The notes: generated from the letters alone by a model not told the origin. Counted from the first letter of the stretch, positions 1 through 9,452 are shown. The stretch: 64,000 nt of DNA from Lachnospiraceae bacterium (GCA_024698345.1 JAILRH010000083.1:27430-91429); one strand, 5' to 3'. Program-made: numbers and translations.

Positions 1-101
1 GAATCTCTATCGCATTAAGCAAATGTTTTTTTTAAATTGAGTCATTACTTAAAGGACTATTTTCAAAAGCAAGGTAGGGAATTTTGTTGCAAAAGTTATA
101 T

Positions 102-340
102 CTGGCAACCCATGTGAAGAAAATCCAAAATGGGATGTAAGGTATTTCCGAGAAAAAAGTTATGGCTGGCAACCCATGTGAAGATAATTCAAAATGGGAT
201 GTAAGGTATTTCCGAGAAAAAAGTTAGGGCTAACAACCCATGTGAAGAAAATCCAAAAAGGGATGCAAGAAATTTCTGACAGAAAAGTTATGCCTGGCAA
301 CCCATGTGAAGAAAATCCCAAAAGGGATGTAAGCATAATG
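102..340. repeat. 64-bp tandem repeat array, about 3.7 copies
   Basis: A unit beginning CTGGCAACCCATGTGAAGA recurs at 102, 166, 230 (as CTAACAACCC) and 294, an exact 64-bp period. Copies 1 and 2 are nearly identical and copies 3 and 4 diverge. Each unit carries CCCAT and, in copies 1 and 2, a downstream ATGGG that could pair as a short stem. The period is not a multiple of three, so an open frame through it is accidental. No gene was found in 1-540; a palindrome AAAAAGTATACTTTTT lies at 446-461. Confidence 0.85.
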
Positions 341-478
341 AAATCAAGTTTAATAAGCATACATCCCCAAATGAATTTTGCCAAAAGGGATATATAATGT
401 AGAAGTCCTTAGGTGTAACTAAAAATTAGATTATGTGCCCGTTTCAAAAAGTATACTTTTTAAATTCCTTACCATATG

Positions 479-527
479 AAAAGCAGGGTACGAAATGTAG
501 AATTTCTACATTTCGTACCCTGCTTTT
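479..527 (-). terminator. Perfect inverted-repeat terminator after the MFS gene
   Basis: Two 24-nt arms (479-502 and 504-527) are perfectly complementary around one base and end in A and T runs, so the hairpin works in either orientation. It lies 36 nt past the MFS stop codon. Confidence 0.85.
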
Positions 528-562
528 ATATTATAAATATTTTGATAACTTTAATTATAAAA

Positions 563-1936
563 TTATTTTGCCGCCTTTTCAGCTGCGATAGCCTTATCAC
601 TCTTCTTTACAAGGAATAATGACATACATAAAGCTACACAGTAAAGTGCGATTGTTGCATACAATACATACTGGTATCCTGTTGGGTTAACAACCACAGG
701 ATCACCGTGTAATGATCCGTTTACAGGTGTTCCAAACTTACCTACAATCCAGGTTGCCATCTGGTTTCCTGATAATCCTGCAAAAGCCCAAGCAGAAAGT
801 GTGATACCATGGATAGCACTGATGTTACCCATTCCATAGTGGTCTGATAACAATGTTGGAACATTTGAGAAACCACCACCGTATCCTGCATTTACCATAA
901 AGATTAACGCTAATACTAAAATAACAAGAATAGTATTCTTTGTATCAATTGATGTAAATCCTTCAACAGGACTAGCTGCATTCTTAATAGCTCCTGTAAG
1001 CATTACAATACCTGTTAATGCTATTGAAAGAACAAATATTAATTTGTAAATTGTATTTCTGTCTTTCAAACTGTCAGCCCATGCTGAAAATCCTAAACGT
1101 CCACCTGCATTGAAAATAGCAGAAAATGTCGAAATAATACCTGCAAATGCTGCAAGACCTACACACTTAACAATCATCTTCTCCTGAGAGATAAGTGCAA
1201 GACCACAAGTAATGTTGATGTAGAACATTACCCAGATACCAATGTAGTTTGCCCAACCTTTTGTCTTGATTGTAGCAACAATACCTTCGCTCTTATCTTT
1301 GTTTGTAGGCTCAACCCAACCTTCAGGTTTTTTAAGCAGTAAGTGTCCAACAAACATCATGCAGAAATATACTACTGCTAAGATGTAGAACATTTTGCTT
1401 GTTCCAAATTTTGGCTGTAACCACTCCATAATTGGAGATGCGATAGCTTTAGCACCACCAAATCCTGCTACTGCAAGACCTGTTGCCAAACCTTTTCTGT
1501 CTTCAAACCAGAGCATTAATGTCTTAACAGGTGATAAATAACCAGTACCAAGACCAACACCCATAATAAATCCATAACAGATATAAATTCCAAGTAATGC
1601 CACAAGATTATGCTTGTGAGTAGAACCATAATATATAAAGAAACCTGTTCCTGCCATACCTGTTGCAAAACAAATAGTTGCGATTAATGATGAAAGATGA
1701 ATGTTCTTTTCAACAATACCACCAAGAAATGCTGCTGACATTCCAAGGAAGAAAATAGCAAAACTAAATGCCCACTCTACAGCCGGCTTGTCCCAACCGA
1801 TGTCATTTGAAATTGCTTCACTAAATAATGACCAGCAATACACTGTACCGATACTAAAATGTAATAATAATGCAGGGATCGCTGCACGAACCCATTTGTT
1901 GGCTCTCCAACCTTTTGAACTACTACTGTTTCCCAT
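563..1936 (-). CDS. MFS transporter, OFA (oxalate/formate antiporter) type
   Basis: This 457-residue protein is an integral membrane transporter with about 12 hydrophobic segments and a basic C-terminal tail. The N-terminal half (HFSIGTVYCWSLFSEAI, then GIYICYGFIMGVGLGTGYLSP) matches the oxalate/formate antiporter branch of the major facilitator superfamily, which exchanges small organic anions across the membrane. It is monocistronic: a consensus promoter lies at 2004-2032 and a perfect hairpin follows. The leader also holds a GTGCA-T6-TGCAC hairpin. The substrate cannot be read from sequence; oxalate, formate and other monocarboxylates are all possible. Confidence 0.88.
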   Translation of the reverse strand: MGNSSSSKGWRANKWVRAAIPALLLHFSIGTVYCWSLFSEAISNDIGWDKPAVEWAFSFAIFFLGMSAAFLGGIVEKNIHLSSLIATICFATGMAGTGFFIYYGSTHKHNLVALLGIYICYGFIMGVGLGTGYLSPVKTLMLWFEDRKGLATGLAVAGFGGAKAIASPIMEWLQPKFGTSKMFYILAVVYFCMMFVGHLLLKKPEGWVEPTNKDKSEGIVATIKTKGWANYIGIWVMFYINITCGLALISQEKMIVKCVGLAAFAGIISTFSAIFNAGGRLGFSAWADSLKDRNTIYKLIFVLSIALTGIVMLTGAIKNAASPVEGFTSIDTKNTILVILVLALIFMVNAGYGGGFSNVPTLLSDHYGMGNISAIHGITLSAWAFAGLSGNQMATWIVGKFGTPVNGSLHGDPVVVNPTGYQYVLYATIALYCVALCMSLFLVKKSDKAIAAEKAAK

Positions 1937-2003
1937 AATTCAAATCTCTACCTTTCTTTTTCTGATGTATCTGCAAGTGCAAAAAATGCACGCAAACACG
2001 AAT

Positions 2004-2032
2004 ATTATAACTCCTCAATCAGAAAGTTTCAA
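2004..2032 (-). promoter_or_regulatory. Sigma-A promoter of the MFS gene
   Basis: On the minus strand TTGAAA (2027-2032) is followed by 17 nt and TATAAT (2004-2009). It sits about 70 nt upstream of the MFS start codon. Confidence 0.75.
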
Positions 2033-2037
2033 TATAA

Positions 2038-2101
2038 AAAAATAGGATATTAAAGAAATTTGTCTATTTATAAGAAAGATTTCTTCAACATCCTATTTTA
2101 T
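2038..2101 (-). terminator. Terminator of the metH operon
   Basis: Read on the minus strand, AAAATAGGAT and ATCCTATTTT flank a loop with an inner AGAAAT/ATTTCT pairing, and a T run follows. It lies just past the metH stop and just before the MFS promoter. Confidence 0.7.
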
Positions 2102-2135
2102 GTTATATTTTATGTTATTTTTTTTGCTCATAAAT

Positions 2136-4565
2136 TTAGCCTAATACTATCTTTGCGATATCTGCGCTTTCCTTTGCATCTTTTGCATAATAATCAGCCC
2201 CAATACTCATCGCATAATCAGGAGTAAGCACCGCTCCTCCTACCATCACCTTGCAGTCAACATTGTTTTCTCTGAGAAGTCTGATTGTTTCTTCCATAGA
2301 ACAAAGGGTTGTTGTCATAAGCGCTGACAATCCAACAAGTTTAACATTATGCTTAATCGCTTCATCAACAACAAGCTGGCAGTCAACGTCTCTTCCGAGA
2401 TCAATTACATCATATCCGTAATTTTCAAGAATTACCTTTACGATATTCTTTCCGATATCATGAATATCTCCCTTTACTGTCGCAAGGATTATTTTTCCTT
2501 TCGACTCTGTATCTCCACCCTTGTTTGCCATATATGTCTTTATTTCTTCAAAACAAACTTTTGCAACATCAGCTGCAAGAATGAGCTGTGGGAGGAAGAT
2601 TATATTCTTTTCAAACTTTTCACCCACAACGTCAAGGGCGGGAATAAGCATATCATTAATAATGACCATGGCATCTGTATCTTCAAGATACTCTTTTGTC
2701 AGTCTGCTTCCGTCATTCTTCATTCCTGTTTCCATTGCACGAAGAATTGACAATCCTCTGTCATCTAACTTTTCTAAAGATTTGATATCCTTGTTTAAAG
2801 GAGCAGAAACTGATTTGCTTTCAGATTTAACCACTTCTTTTTGAATCTCAACTTTAGATGATTCCTCAATGAATTCCATTGCATTCTTATCAATATCCGC
2901 AAGAACATTGTAGGTTCTTACTGCCCACACCATGGATGATACATTCGGATTAATAATAGGAAGATCAAGCCCCATTGTAAGAGCCATTGTGAGGAATGTC
3001 TTATTTACAAGTTCTCTGTTTGGAAGTCCGAATGAAATATTAGATACTCCCAGAACATTTTTAAGTCCCAGTTCATCTCTGATAATACTCATTGCTTTAA
3101 GTGTTTCTTTGGCAGCTTTTTGCTCCGCAGATACTGTCAGTGTAAGACAATCAATAATGACATTTTCTTTTCTGATTCCATATGACAATGCCTTATCAAG
3201 TATTCTCTTTGCAATCTCAACACGTCCTTCTGCTGAATCCGGAATTCCGTTTTCATCCAATGCAAGTCCTATAACGGCAGCACCGTATTTTTTTACCAAA
3301 GGAAGTATTCTGTCTAAGACTTCCTCTTCTCCGTTTACTGAATTTACTATTGGCTTTCCGTTATAAACTCGAAGCGCAGCTTCAAGTACTTCCGGCTTAG
3401 TCGAATCAATCTGAAGCGGAGTGTCCACAATCCCCTGTAAGGCTTTTATGGTTCTAATCATCATATCCCGCTCATCAATTTCAGGAAGACCCACATTTAC
3501 ATCAAGAATATTTGCTCCTCCGTCAATCTGTTCAATTGCCTGAGACAAAATATAATCAATATCATTATTTATCAGAGCTTCTTTAAATCTCTTCTTTCCT
3601 GTAGGATTAATTCTCTCACCGATAATCTGTGGCCTGTCCACAACAACTGTATTTGTAGAAGAACAAACAGCAAGAGGTACCTCCACTTTCCTCTCCTCAA
3701 AAAGTCCGTCTCTTCTAGCTTCGTCAAGCATCTTAGCAACTTCTCTGATATAATCCGGATTAGTTCCACAGCATCCACCGAATACATGAACGCCAAGTTC
3801 GGCCATCTTTCTCATGGACTGAGCAAACTCTTCAGGCGACACATCATACAAATTAGTAACAGGATCAGGCAATCCGGCATTAGGCTTGACCATAACCGGT
3901 ATATCAGTCCACTCTGTGATTTTTGCCACAACGTCAATAAGTTCATCAGGACCCAATGAGCAGTTAACTCCGATTGCATCCACTCCAAGACCCCCGATTG
4001 TAAGAACCATTGACGGAACCGAACAACCGGTAAATGTTCTCATATTTCTTTCAAATGTCATTGTACAAAATACAGGTAAATCAGAGTTTTCCTTTGCTGC
4101 AAGAACTGCAGCCTTTGTCTCAAGAAGGTCTGTCATAGTTTCTATAACAATAAGGTCCGCTCCTTCTGCTGCAAGAATCTCCTCTTTAAACATATCATAA
4201 GCCTCATCAAAAGTAAGACTTCCGGTAGGTTCAAGCAACTGTCCTATTGGTCCAAGATCCAGTGCCACCTTACAATCAGTTCCTTCACAGGCTTTTTTTG
4301 CATTTGCAATTGCCGCACCGATAAGTTCTTTAACACTATACCCTGAATCTGCCATCTTATATCTGTTTGCACCAAATGTGTTTGCATACACAACCATTGA
4401 GCCGGCTGCAATATAACTGGAATGAATGTCAACAATCCATTCAGGCTTTGTAATGTTAAGAGTTTCGGGTATAGTTCCCATCTCCATACCTTTTCCCTGG
4501 AGCATGGTTCCCATCGCACCGTCTAATATAATATAGTCACTTTTCAGCAATTCCCTAATTTCCAT
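2136..4565 (-). CDS. metH: Cobalamin-dependent methionine synthase, lacking the activation domain
   Basis: The 809-residue protein transfers the methyl group of methyltetrahydrofolate to homocysteine through cobalamin. An N-terminal homocysteine methyltransferase barrel has the zinc ligands NC (about 202) and GGCC (265-266). A pterin-binding barrel starts near IGERINPTGKKR (315), a cap domain spans about 590-680, and the cobalamin domain has DIHDIG (700-705) with His702 as cobalt ligand. Classical MetH is about 1200 residues. The missing C-terminal reactivation domain is encoded by the gene immediately upstream, whose end overlaps this start by 11 nt, so the enzyme is split in two. Confidence 0.95.
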   Translation of the reverse strand: MEIRELLKSDYIILDGAMGTMLQGKGMEMGTIPETLNITKPEWIVDIHSSYIAAGSMVVYANTFGANRYKMADSGYSVKELIGAAIANAKKACEGTDCKVALDLGPIGQLLEPTGSLTFDEAYDMFKEEILAAEGADLIVIETMTDLLETKAAVLAAKENSDLPVFCTMTFERNMRTFTGCSVPSMVLTIGGLGVDAIGVNCSLGPDELIDVVAKITEWTDIPVMVKPNAGLPDPVTNLYDVSPEEFAQSMRKMAELGVHVFGGCCGTNPDYIREVAKMLDEARRDGLFEERKVEVPLAVCSSTNTVVVDRPQIIGERINPTGKKRFKEALINNDIDYILSQAIEQIDGGANILDVNVGLPEIDERDMMIRTIKALQGIVDTPLQIDSTKPEVLEAALRVYNGKPIVNSVNGEEEVLDRILPLVKKYGAAVIGLALDENGIPDSAEGRVEIAKRILDKALSYGIRKENVIIDCLTLTVSAEQKAAKETLKAMSIIRDELGLKNVLGVSNISFGLPNRELVNKTFLTMALTMGLDLPIINPNVSSMVWAVRTYNVLADIDKNAMEFIEESSKVEIQKEVVKSESKSVSAPLNKDIKSLEKLDDRGLSILRAMETGMKNDGSRLTKEYLEDTDAMVIINDMLIPALDVVGEKFEKNIIFLPQLILAADVAKVCFEEIKTYMANKGGDTESKGKIILATVKGDIHDIGKNIVKVILENYGYDVIDLGRDVDCQLVVDEAIKHNVKLVGLSALMTTTLCSMEETIRLLRENNVDCKVMVGGAVLTPDYAMSIGADYYAKDAKESADIAKIVLG

Positions 4566-5292
4566 TGCATCTGTCTCCTCTCACCCTGTATTCACACACA
4601 TCTTTCATATTACAGTATTCACAGCGATTTTCATTACTTCGCTTATCATTCCCGTGATTTCCACTATTATGAACTTTTCCGGTTACTTCGTCAAGACTGT
4701 TTTCTTTATTTTTCAATCCAATAATACAGGTAACAGACTTTGTAGGAGTAAGCATCATACTGTCGTTGACACACACACCTATTCTCTTTGGTGCCTGCAA
4801 TACTTCAAGGAACTTTTTTTGAAGTTCCAATGGAAAATCACCATATCCAAGACCAAATCGCCAGGTCATCTCCATATCAGGAAAATCATCCTGAATAAAC
4901 TCTTCGACCTCATCACAAATCTGTTCAACCATAGCGCTGGCCATACTGTCTATAACCGTCGCCTCAGCCATATTTCCTATCTGTTTAATCCTGATAAGTC
5001 TGTCTGTTCCCATCCCTGCTGTAACACACATAAAAACTGCTTTCTCACACCCTTCAAGATGTTTCTTTATATCATGACCTGCCAGTTCAAAATCGCATCC
5101 TTCAAGAGTATAATCATTATTCAATTTAAAAACACTGTAAATATAGTCAGGTCTGGCCGCTGACAACAAATCGCTCTCACAATGTGAAAGAAGCTCTTTC
5201 ATATTGGGATCAATATCATTATTATTGTATCCCAAGTAACGAAGAGCCTCTTTTACATTGATAGAATCTATTAATATTTCTTTCTTTTCCAT
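4555..5292 (-). CDS. Methionine synthase activation subunit
   Basis: This 245-residue protein corresponds to the C-terminal AdoMet-binding reactivation domain of MetH, as a separate polypeptide. The segment EVEEFIQDDFPDMEMTWRFG then GYGDFPLELQKKF resembles the AdoMet-binding RxxxGYxxxP region of that domain. It should reductively methylate inactive cob(II)alamin on the synthase. A cysteine cluster near the end (CEYCNMKDVCEYRVRGDRC) could bind a metal or cluster. It lies between metF and metH with 3-nt spacing and an 11-nt overlap, which supports co-production. Confidence 0.88.
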   Translation of the reverse strand: MEKKEILIDSINVKEALRYLGYNNNDIDPNMKELLSHCESDLLSAARPDYIYSVFKLNNDYTLEGCDFELAGHDIKKHLEGCEKAVFMCVTAGMGTDRLIRIKQIGNMAEATVIDSMASAMVEQICDEVEEFIQDDFPDMEMTWRFGLGYGDFPLELQKKFLEVLQAPKRIGVCVNDSMMLTPTKSVTCIIGLKNKENSLDEVTGKVHNSGNHGNDKRSNENRCEYCNMKDVCEYRVRGDRCNGN

Positions 5293-5295
5293 ATT

Positions 5296-6168
5296 TTAAA
5301 TATCGTGACCTATCACGTTCTTAACACCTTCTGATATTTTTCTTGCAATATAAGGATTGTTCATAGTGTAGATGTGGATTCCGTCAACACCGTTCGCAAC
5401 CAAATCTACAATCTGATTAATAGCATATGCTATTCCTGCATCTCTTAAGGCTTCAGGATTATTCTCAAATCGTTGCATAACTTTTGAGAACTTCGCCGGA
5501 AGTGACGCTCCACACATAGATACCATTCTTTCTATCTGTTTCTTGTTAGTTACAGGCATAATTCCTGCCTCAACCGGAACATTAATTCCCGCAATTCTGA
5601 CCTTTTCGATAAAATCGTAGAAACAGTTATTGTCAAAGAACAACTGTGATACCAGATGCTCTGCTCCAGCTTCAACCTTTGTCTTGAGATTTGCAATATC
5701 TTCTCTCATACTTTCTGCATCCATGTGAACCTCAGGATAACAAGCTCCTGATACGCCAAAATCCCCTTTGGATTTGATGTATGATGTCAAATCCGATGCG
5801 TGAAGGAAATCTTTTTGAGGTTCTAAGCCCTCAACAATATCTCCTCTCAGCGCAAGAATATTGTTGACATTACGTTTTCTCAAGTCATCAAGTATAATAT
5901 CAACACTCTCTTTAGTCGCATGAACACATGTGAGATGAGCCATAGACTCTATTCCATACTTTTCTTTTATACCTGCGCAAATATCTATTGTATCAGTATT
6001 TGCAACATTTCCTGCCGCACCATAAGTAACACTGATAAAATCCGGTTTTAATTGTCCCAGTTCATCAAGAACCTCATATATACTTTCAATCGGGCTTGTC
6101 CTTTTTGGCGGAAAAACCTCAAAAGAAAATACCGGTCTGCCATTATTGAACATTTCTGAAATCTTCAT
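5296..6168 (-). CDS. metF: 5,10-methylenetetrahydrofolate reductase
   Basis: This 290-residue flavoprotein reduces methylenetetrahydrofolate to methyltetrahydrofolate, the methyl donor for the adjacent methionine synthase. The family start FSFEVFPPKR, the SVTYGAAGN segment and the HLTCVHAT segment are all present, and the length is normal. GGAGGCAGAAG precedes the ATG. The gene is followed 3 nt later by the MetH activation subunit, so the three genes form one methyl-transfer operon. Confidence 0.95.
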   Translation of the reverse strand: MKISEMFNNGRPVFSFEVFPPKRTSPIESIYEVLDELGQLKPDFISVTYGAAGNVANTDTIDICAGIKEKYGIESMAHLTCVHATKESVDIILDDLRKRNVNNILALRGDIVEGLEPQKDFLHASDLTSYIKSKGDFGVSGACYPEVHMDAESMREDIANLKTKVEAGAEHLVSQLFFDNNCFYDFIEKVRIAGINVPVEAGIMPVTNKKQIERMVSMCGASLPAKFSKVMQRFENNPEALRDAGIAYAINQIVDLVANGVDGIHIYTMNNPYIARKISEGVKNVIGHDI

Positions 6169-6192
6169 CTTCTGCCTCCATAATATGAAATA

Positions 6193-6333
6193 TCATCTAC
6201 AGAAAAACAAATTATATCCTACAACAAGACATACTACAATAATGCTGACCGTTAAAAACGTAGTCTTAATCAAAAGAGCCACTCCCATTCCAATTGCAAA
6301 ACAAAACAGAGCAAAACCTATCAATCTATGCAT
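6193..6333 (-). CDS. Small membrane protein, 46 residues
   Basis: A short frame encodes a protein with two hydrophobic segments (LIGFALFCFAIGMGVALLI and VSIIVVCLVVGYNLFFC). It starts 47 nt downstream of the gerW stop codon and ends 24 nt before metF, on the same strand. The composition is typical of real membrane miniproteins rather than chance translation. The ribosome site is weak (GGTG), so the start is less certain. No function is known to me; the position suggests cotranscription with metF. Confidence 0.6.
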   Translation of the reverse strand: MHRLIGFALFCFAIGMGVALLIKTTFLTVSIIVVCLVVGYNLFFCR

Positions 6334-6379
6334 ATAACACCAAATAGCATTTTGTATATCTTATGGTATATCTATAATT

Positions 6380-6721
6380 TTATTCTACTGTAATATCATC
6401 TTCTTTGCTTGTAAACTTATCAACAATATCAGGAACCATATCCAAAATCTTTGTCATACTGTCCTGAGAATTAACGCTGACAACCTTTGACATTCCATCT
6501 TTTATGATAAGTACAGCTGCAGGTTTGAGTTTTCCACCCATACCACCTGCATTATTTGCATCTTTAGAAAAAGCACCAAGCCCCATTCCAAAGGAAACAT
6601 CTGCTAATGGGAGAATAATAGTATCTCCTATTTTAATTGGTTCACCAACAGTTGTTTTTGTTGTTATATAACTTTCCATCCCCTTGAGTAATGCCTCAAT
6701 AGTTTCATTTCTTTCTGCCAT
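6380..6721 (-). CDS. gerW: GerW family sporulation protein (YtfJ)
   Basis: This 113-residue protein has the YtfJ/GerW pattern: a VGEPIKIGDTIILPLADVSFG core, a glycine-rich GGMGGKLKP stretch, then a short VLIIKDG strand. In Bacillus the homologue is needed for germination in some media. GGAGGAG precedes the start. It directly follows a DUF2953 gene, the same neighbour as in Bacillus (ytfI-ytfJ), which strengthens the call and marks the organism as a spore former or a recent descendant of one. Confidence 0.92.
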   Translation of the reverse strand: MAERNETIEALLKGMESYITTKTTVGEPIKIGDTIILPLADVSFGMGLGAFSKDANNAGGMGGKLKPAAVLIIKDGMSKVVSVNSQDSMTKILDMVPDIVDKFTSKEDDITVE

Positions 6722-6733
6722 AAAAAACTCCTC

Positions 6734-7663
6734 CTATACCCTTTTAATTCCATTAACGACATCTCTTACTTCTTTTTTGAAATATATCTTTATGGCGTTT
6801 ATTAAAATAACTGCCAGTAAGAACTTTCCATAGATTATCCCTTTCCCCTCAAATCTCTTTTCAGTGAAATCAGGAACAACTCTAAATTTTTGGGAATCTA
6901 TCTTAACCGTACCACATGCAACTGCCAGCACAGCCAAAGCCTTTCCCGTAACATCAGGTTCTTCAAACCCGAAAACAATATCCGCCTCCAGTTTAGATGG
7001 TTTTATATGATTGTATACTTTAATCAGAATATCCTTTGAATAAGCAAAAGCGACTTTAAACCTCTTACTTTTCAAAATCTTCTTTAGCCTCTTTGCCTTA
7101 TTCTTGTATACCTCAAAAATCTCTTTTACTTTTCTGTATTTTTCAGGAATATCTTTTATCAAGTATATAACATTTTTGATTTTTTCTTTAACTTTATCAA
7201 ATCTACTCTCAGACTTCTCTGCATTATTCTGATTTGAATGTTGCGAATTCCCACTTTGATGAATAGGAGTATCATCCTGTAACACTTTTAAAAGCGACTC
7301 AAATACATCCTCATCTTCTTCCACCAGCTCTTCATCATCCTCTTTTAATGCCTTTCCTTTCTTTTTATTCCTTTTTTTTGCGTTTTTCTCATCACTATCG
7401 TCATCATCCGTGATGCTTCCCTTTAAGAATGGTATACCAAAAATCTTAAGAACATACAAAATATCACCCTCTTTATTGTATATTCTAAACAATATTATCC
7501 TTGCTATCCATCTTATGTCAAAAACGCCTCTAACCTCTTTTCCTTTGGCTTCAATAGAGCCATCGTAAATAAAAGGGATAAATAGAATCATCAAGGCTAA
7601 AGTCACAATAACAGCCAATAAAATGCCAATTATCTTTAGTATAATCAACAAAATATGTACCAT
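6734..7663 (-). CDS. DUF2953 (YtfI-like) membrane protein
   Basis: This 309-residue protein has an N-terminal membrane segment (LLIILKIIGILLAVIVTLALMILFIPF), a highly charged acidic/basic linker around residues 90-150, and a C-terminal DUF2953 region (KLEADIVFGFEEPDVTGKALAVLAVACG). Its position just before gerW is conserved from Bacillus. The molecular role is unknown; association with the sporulation membrane is an inference from the neighbour. Confidence 0.85.
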   Translation of the reverse strand: MVHILLIILKIIGILLAVIVTLALMILFIPFIYDGSIEAKGKEVRGVFDIRWIARIILFRIYNKEGDILYVLKIFGIPFLKGSITDDDDSDEKNAKKRNKKKGKALKEDDEELVEEDEDVFESLLKVLQDDTPIHQSGNSQHSNQNNAEKSESRFDKVKEKIKNVIYLIKDIPEKYRKVKEIFEVYKNKAKRLKKILKSKRFKVAFAYSKDILIKVYNHIKPSKLEADIVFGFEEPDVTGKALAVLAVACGTVKIDSQKFRVVPDFTEKRFEGKGIIYGKFLLAVILINAIKIYFKKEVRDVVNGIKRV

Positions 7664-7679
7664 AAATGTTACCCCTCAA

Positions 7680-8003
7680 TCAGCTACTAACGCCACCTTC
7701 AAAAATGTATGATTTCAAATCAAATCCTTTCGTATTGTTATAGCATTCCATTATTATGTCCTGCATCAAATCCATTGCTTCTGATTTGCCATCCGCAATT
7801 CCCACAATAACCAGATCTGAATCAAGATATCTTTTTTGCATTAAAACAATCGTAGGAATAATATCCAAAATATCACTGTCATTAAACGGAAGAGCAAGCG
7901 CAAACTTATTTACCTGCATCTTTCCGGCATTTATCTTTTCGATAATATCCTCACTTGTTTTCTTCGCCTTTTCTCCTACGTATAAATAATTATACCATCT
8001 CAT
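7680..8003 (-). CDS. Unknown protein, 107 residues
   Basis: A soluble protein starting MRWYNYLYVGEKAKK. It has an alternating helix-strand pattern and a central LALPFNDSDILDIIPTIVLMQ and DLVIVGIADGKSEAMDLMQDII, which looks like a small alpha/beta domain. A good ribosome site (AGGAGGCC) precedes it. It lies between a 460-residue unknown gene and the DUF2953 gene with gaps of only 13-16 nt, so it belongs to the gerW operon. I do not recognise a family. Confidence 0.75.
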   Translation of the reverse strand: MRWYNYLYVGEKAKKTSEDIIEKINAGKMQVNKFALALPFNDSDILDIIPTIVLMQKRYLDSDLVIVGIADGKSEAMDLMQDIIMECYNNTKGFDLKSYIFEGGVSS

Positions 8004-8016
8004 AAGGCCTCCTGTC

Positions 8017-9399
8017 CTACTCCTCCATTATCACATGAAGTACGTCAACACACGCATTCTTTTCAGCACTATCTTTGCAGTTGTACAGGGTCTGATAAAT
8101 AAAATCCTGTAATTCACTAATATTATTAAAGAATACCGGCAACTGTGATAAAACCGAATTCATAACTGCTCTGTTTACCGCTTTTGGATTATTTTCAAAA
8201 AGCTGCCTGAAATCAGATATCAACGAATCTGTAACTGCTGTGAGCATATCATCATCAACCACAGCATCATCTGCTGTATTATCAAGTGTAACAAAAATAC
8301 TGTCTGATGACAGAACAGATAATTTCTCTAAATCCCTAAATTCCTCAACCAACTGTTCCTGACTCAACACTTCTGCATATGAAGAAGTAATCTCATCCAC
8401 AATATTATAAAGGGAAATCTTCTGATACATACTCTCCTGGCTTCCCTCAAGAATTGAAAACATATCTTCAGTATCCTCATCTATCTCGGAACCCAGAACA
8501 AAATGATCATTAACAGCAATCACAATCTCCTCACAAGCCTTCATCACTTTGTCTTTTTCGTCATCGTTCTGAGTTAGAACGATAGAATAAGTATCATTCA
8601 TAATCTCCATAATCATCATGCAGATGTTCATTGCATCTTCTATAAAAACAGATACATCTTCAATATTTCTGATTGAGAACTTATATTCTTCTTCAGAAAT
8701 ATTTGAATAATCAATATTCTTTAACGACTCTGCAACCTCTTCAAGTTCCGGAAATAATGAAGCAAAATCTTTATTGTCTGAAATCATCGAAGAGGTCTTT
8801 ATCATATAAACGAAATCATCCAAAGTCTTTTTATCCGATCCTTTGTAAATAGAAAGACCGTTAGTCACATGCTCAAAGAACTTTGTCTTTGTCATCCTTA
8901 TAGGAAGTTCTGCTATAACTTCAGAAATCTTACTGTTAATTACAGTATTGTCCTCATCCGATAAAATATACTGCATAAGCATTCTGCAAAGATCCTCGTC
9001 ATTGTAATTCTTATCCAGTGTACTTTCTTTAAATCTGTATTCTACTCTGTTTAGTGCATGTTCATAGGCTCTAAAAACATCAACATAATATGTCAGGGCT
9101 CCAACTTCATCAAGAATATACTTTCTTCCCTCATCAAGGGTACGTGTTGCCTCATCTTTTGACAAATTACGTTCCAAAACACCATTTCTGATAACCTTGT
9201 GAACTGAATCAGCTACTTCCTTAACTCCCTGCCTCTTAATGTCACCATCTTCTCTCATCTGATAATATGTATAGTAATTAAGTGCCAATCTGACAAATGC
9301 AAATCTGTTGTTGAGTTGCTTGTACTGTTTAAGATACTCCTTAATATTGTCATTTACATTTGTTCCTTTTGATATTTCATTTATAATGCGTCTCATCAT
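8017..9399 (-). CDS. Unknown acidic helical protein, 460 residues
   Basis: The predicted protein is cytoplasmic, rich in Asp/Glu and almost entirely helical, with no membrane segment or catalytic motif that I can see. The start chosen is the first ATG of a TTG-ATG-ATG run, after AGAGG. It is the first gene of a four-gene set ending in gerW and has a clear promoter (9466-9494) and a leader hairpin. Operon membership hints at a sporulation-linked role, but this is inference only. Confidence 0.78.
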   Translation of the reverse strand: MMRRIINEISKGTNVNDNIKEYLKQYKQLNNRFAFVRLALNYYTYYQMREDGDIKRQGVKEVADSVHKVIRNGVLERNLSKDEATRTLDEGRKYILDEVGALTYYVDVFRAYEHALNRVEYRFKESTLDKNYNDEDLCRMLMQYILSDEDNTVINSKISEVIAELPIRMTKTKFFEHVTNGLSIYKGSDKKTLDDFVYMIKTSSMISDNKDFASLFPELEEVAESLKNIDYSNISEEEYKFSIRNIEDVSVFIEDAMNICMMIMEIMNDTYSIVLTQNDDEKDKVMKACEEIVIAVNDHFVLGSEIDEDTEDMFSILEGSQESMYQKISLYNIVDEITSSYAEVLSQEQLVEEFRDLEKLSVLSSDSIFVTLDNTADDAVVDDDMLTAVTDSLISDFRQLFENNPKAVNRAVMNSVLSQLPVFFNNISELQDFIYQTLYNCKDSAEKNACVDVLHVIMEE

Positions 9400-9421
9400 C
9401 AACCTCTAACATAATTATCAT

Positions 9422-9452
9422 TTATCAGATGAATATCCTCATACATCTGATA
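9422..9452 (-). promoter_or_regulatory. 9-bp inverted repeat in the leader of the gerW operon
   Basis: TATCAGATG and CATCTGATA arms (9422-9430 and 9444-9452) flank a 13-nt spacer between the promoter and the first start codon. It may be an operator or an RNA hairpin; there is no T run. Confidence 0.5.

Noticed and set aside
102-340. CRISPR array
   Set aside because: Units are contiguous 64-bp tandem copies without unique spacers, and there are no cas genes. The 34- and 17-bp arrays fail for the same reason.
194-397. Plus-strand 67-residue frame in the 64-bp repeats
   Set aside because: It runs through tandem repeats with a period that shifts frame each copy, and it has no conserved features.
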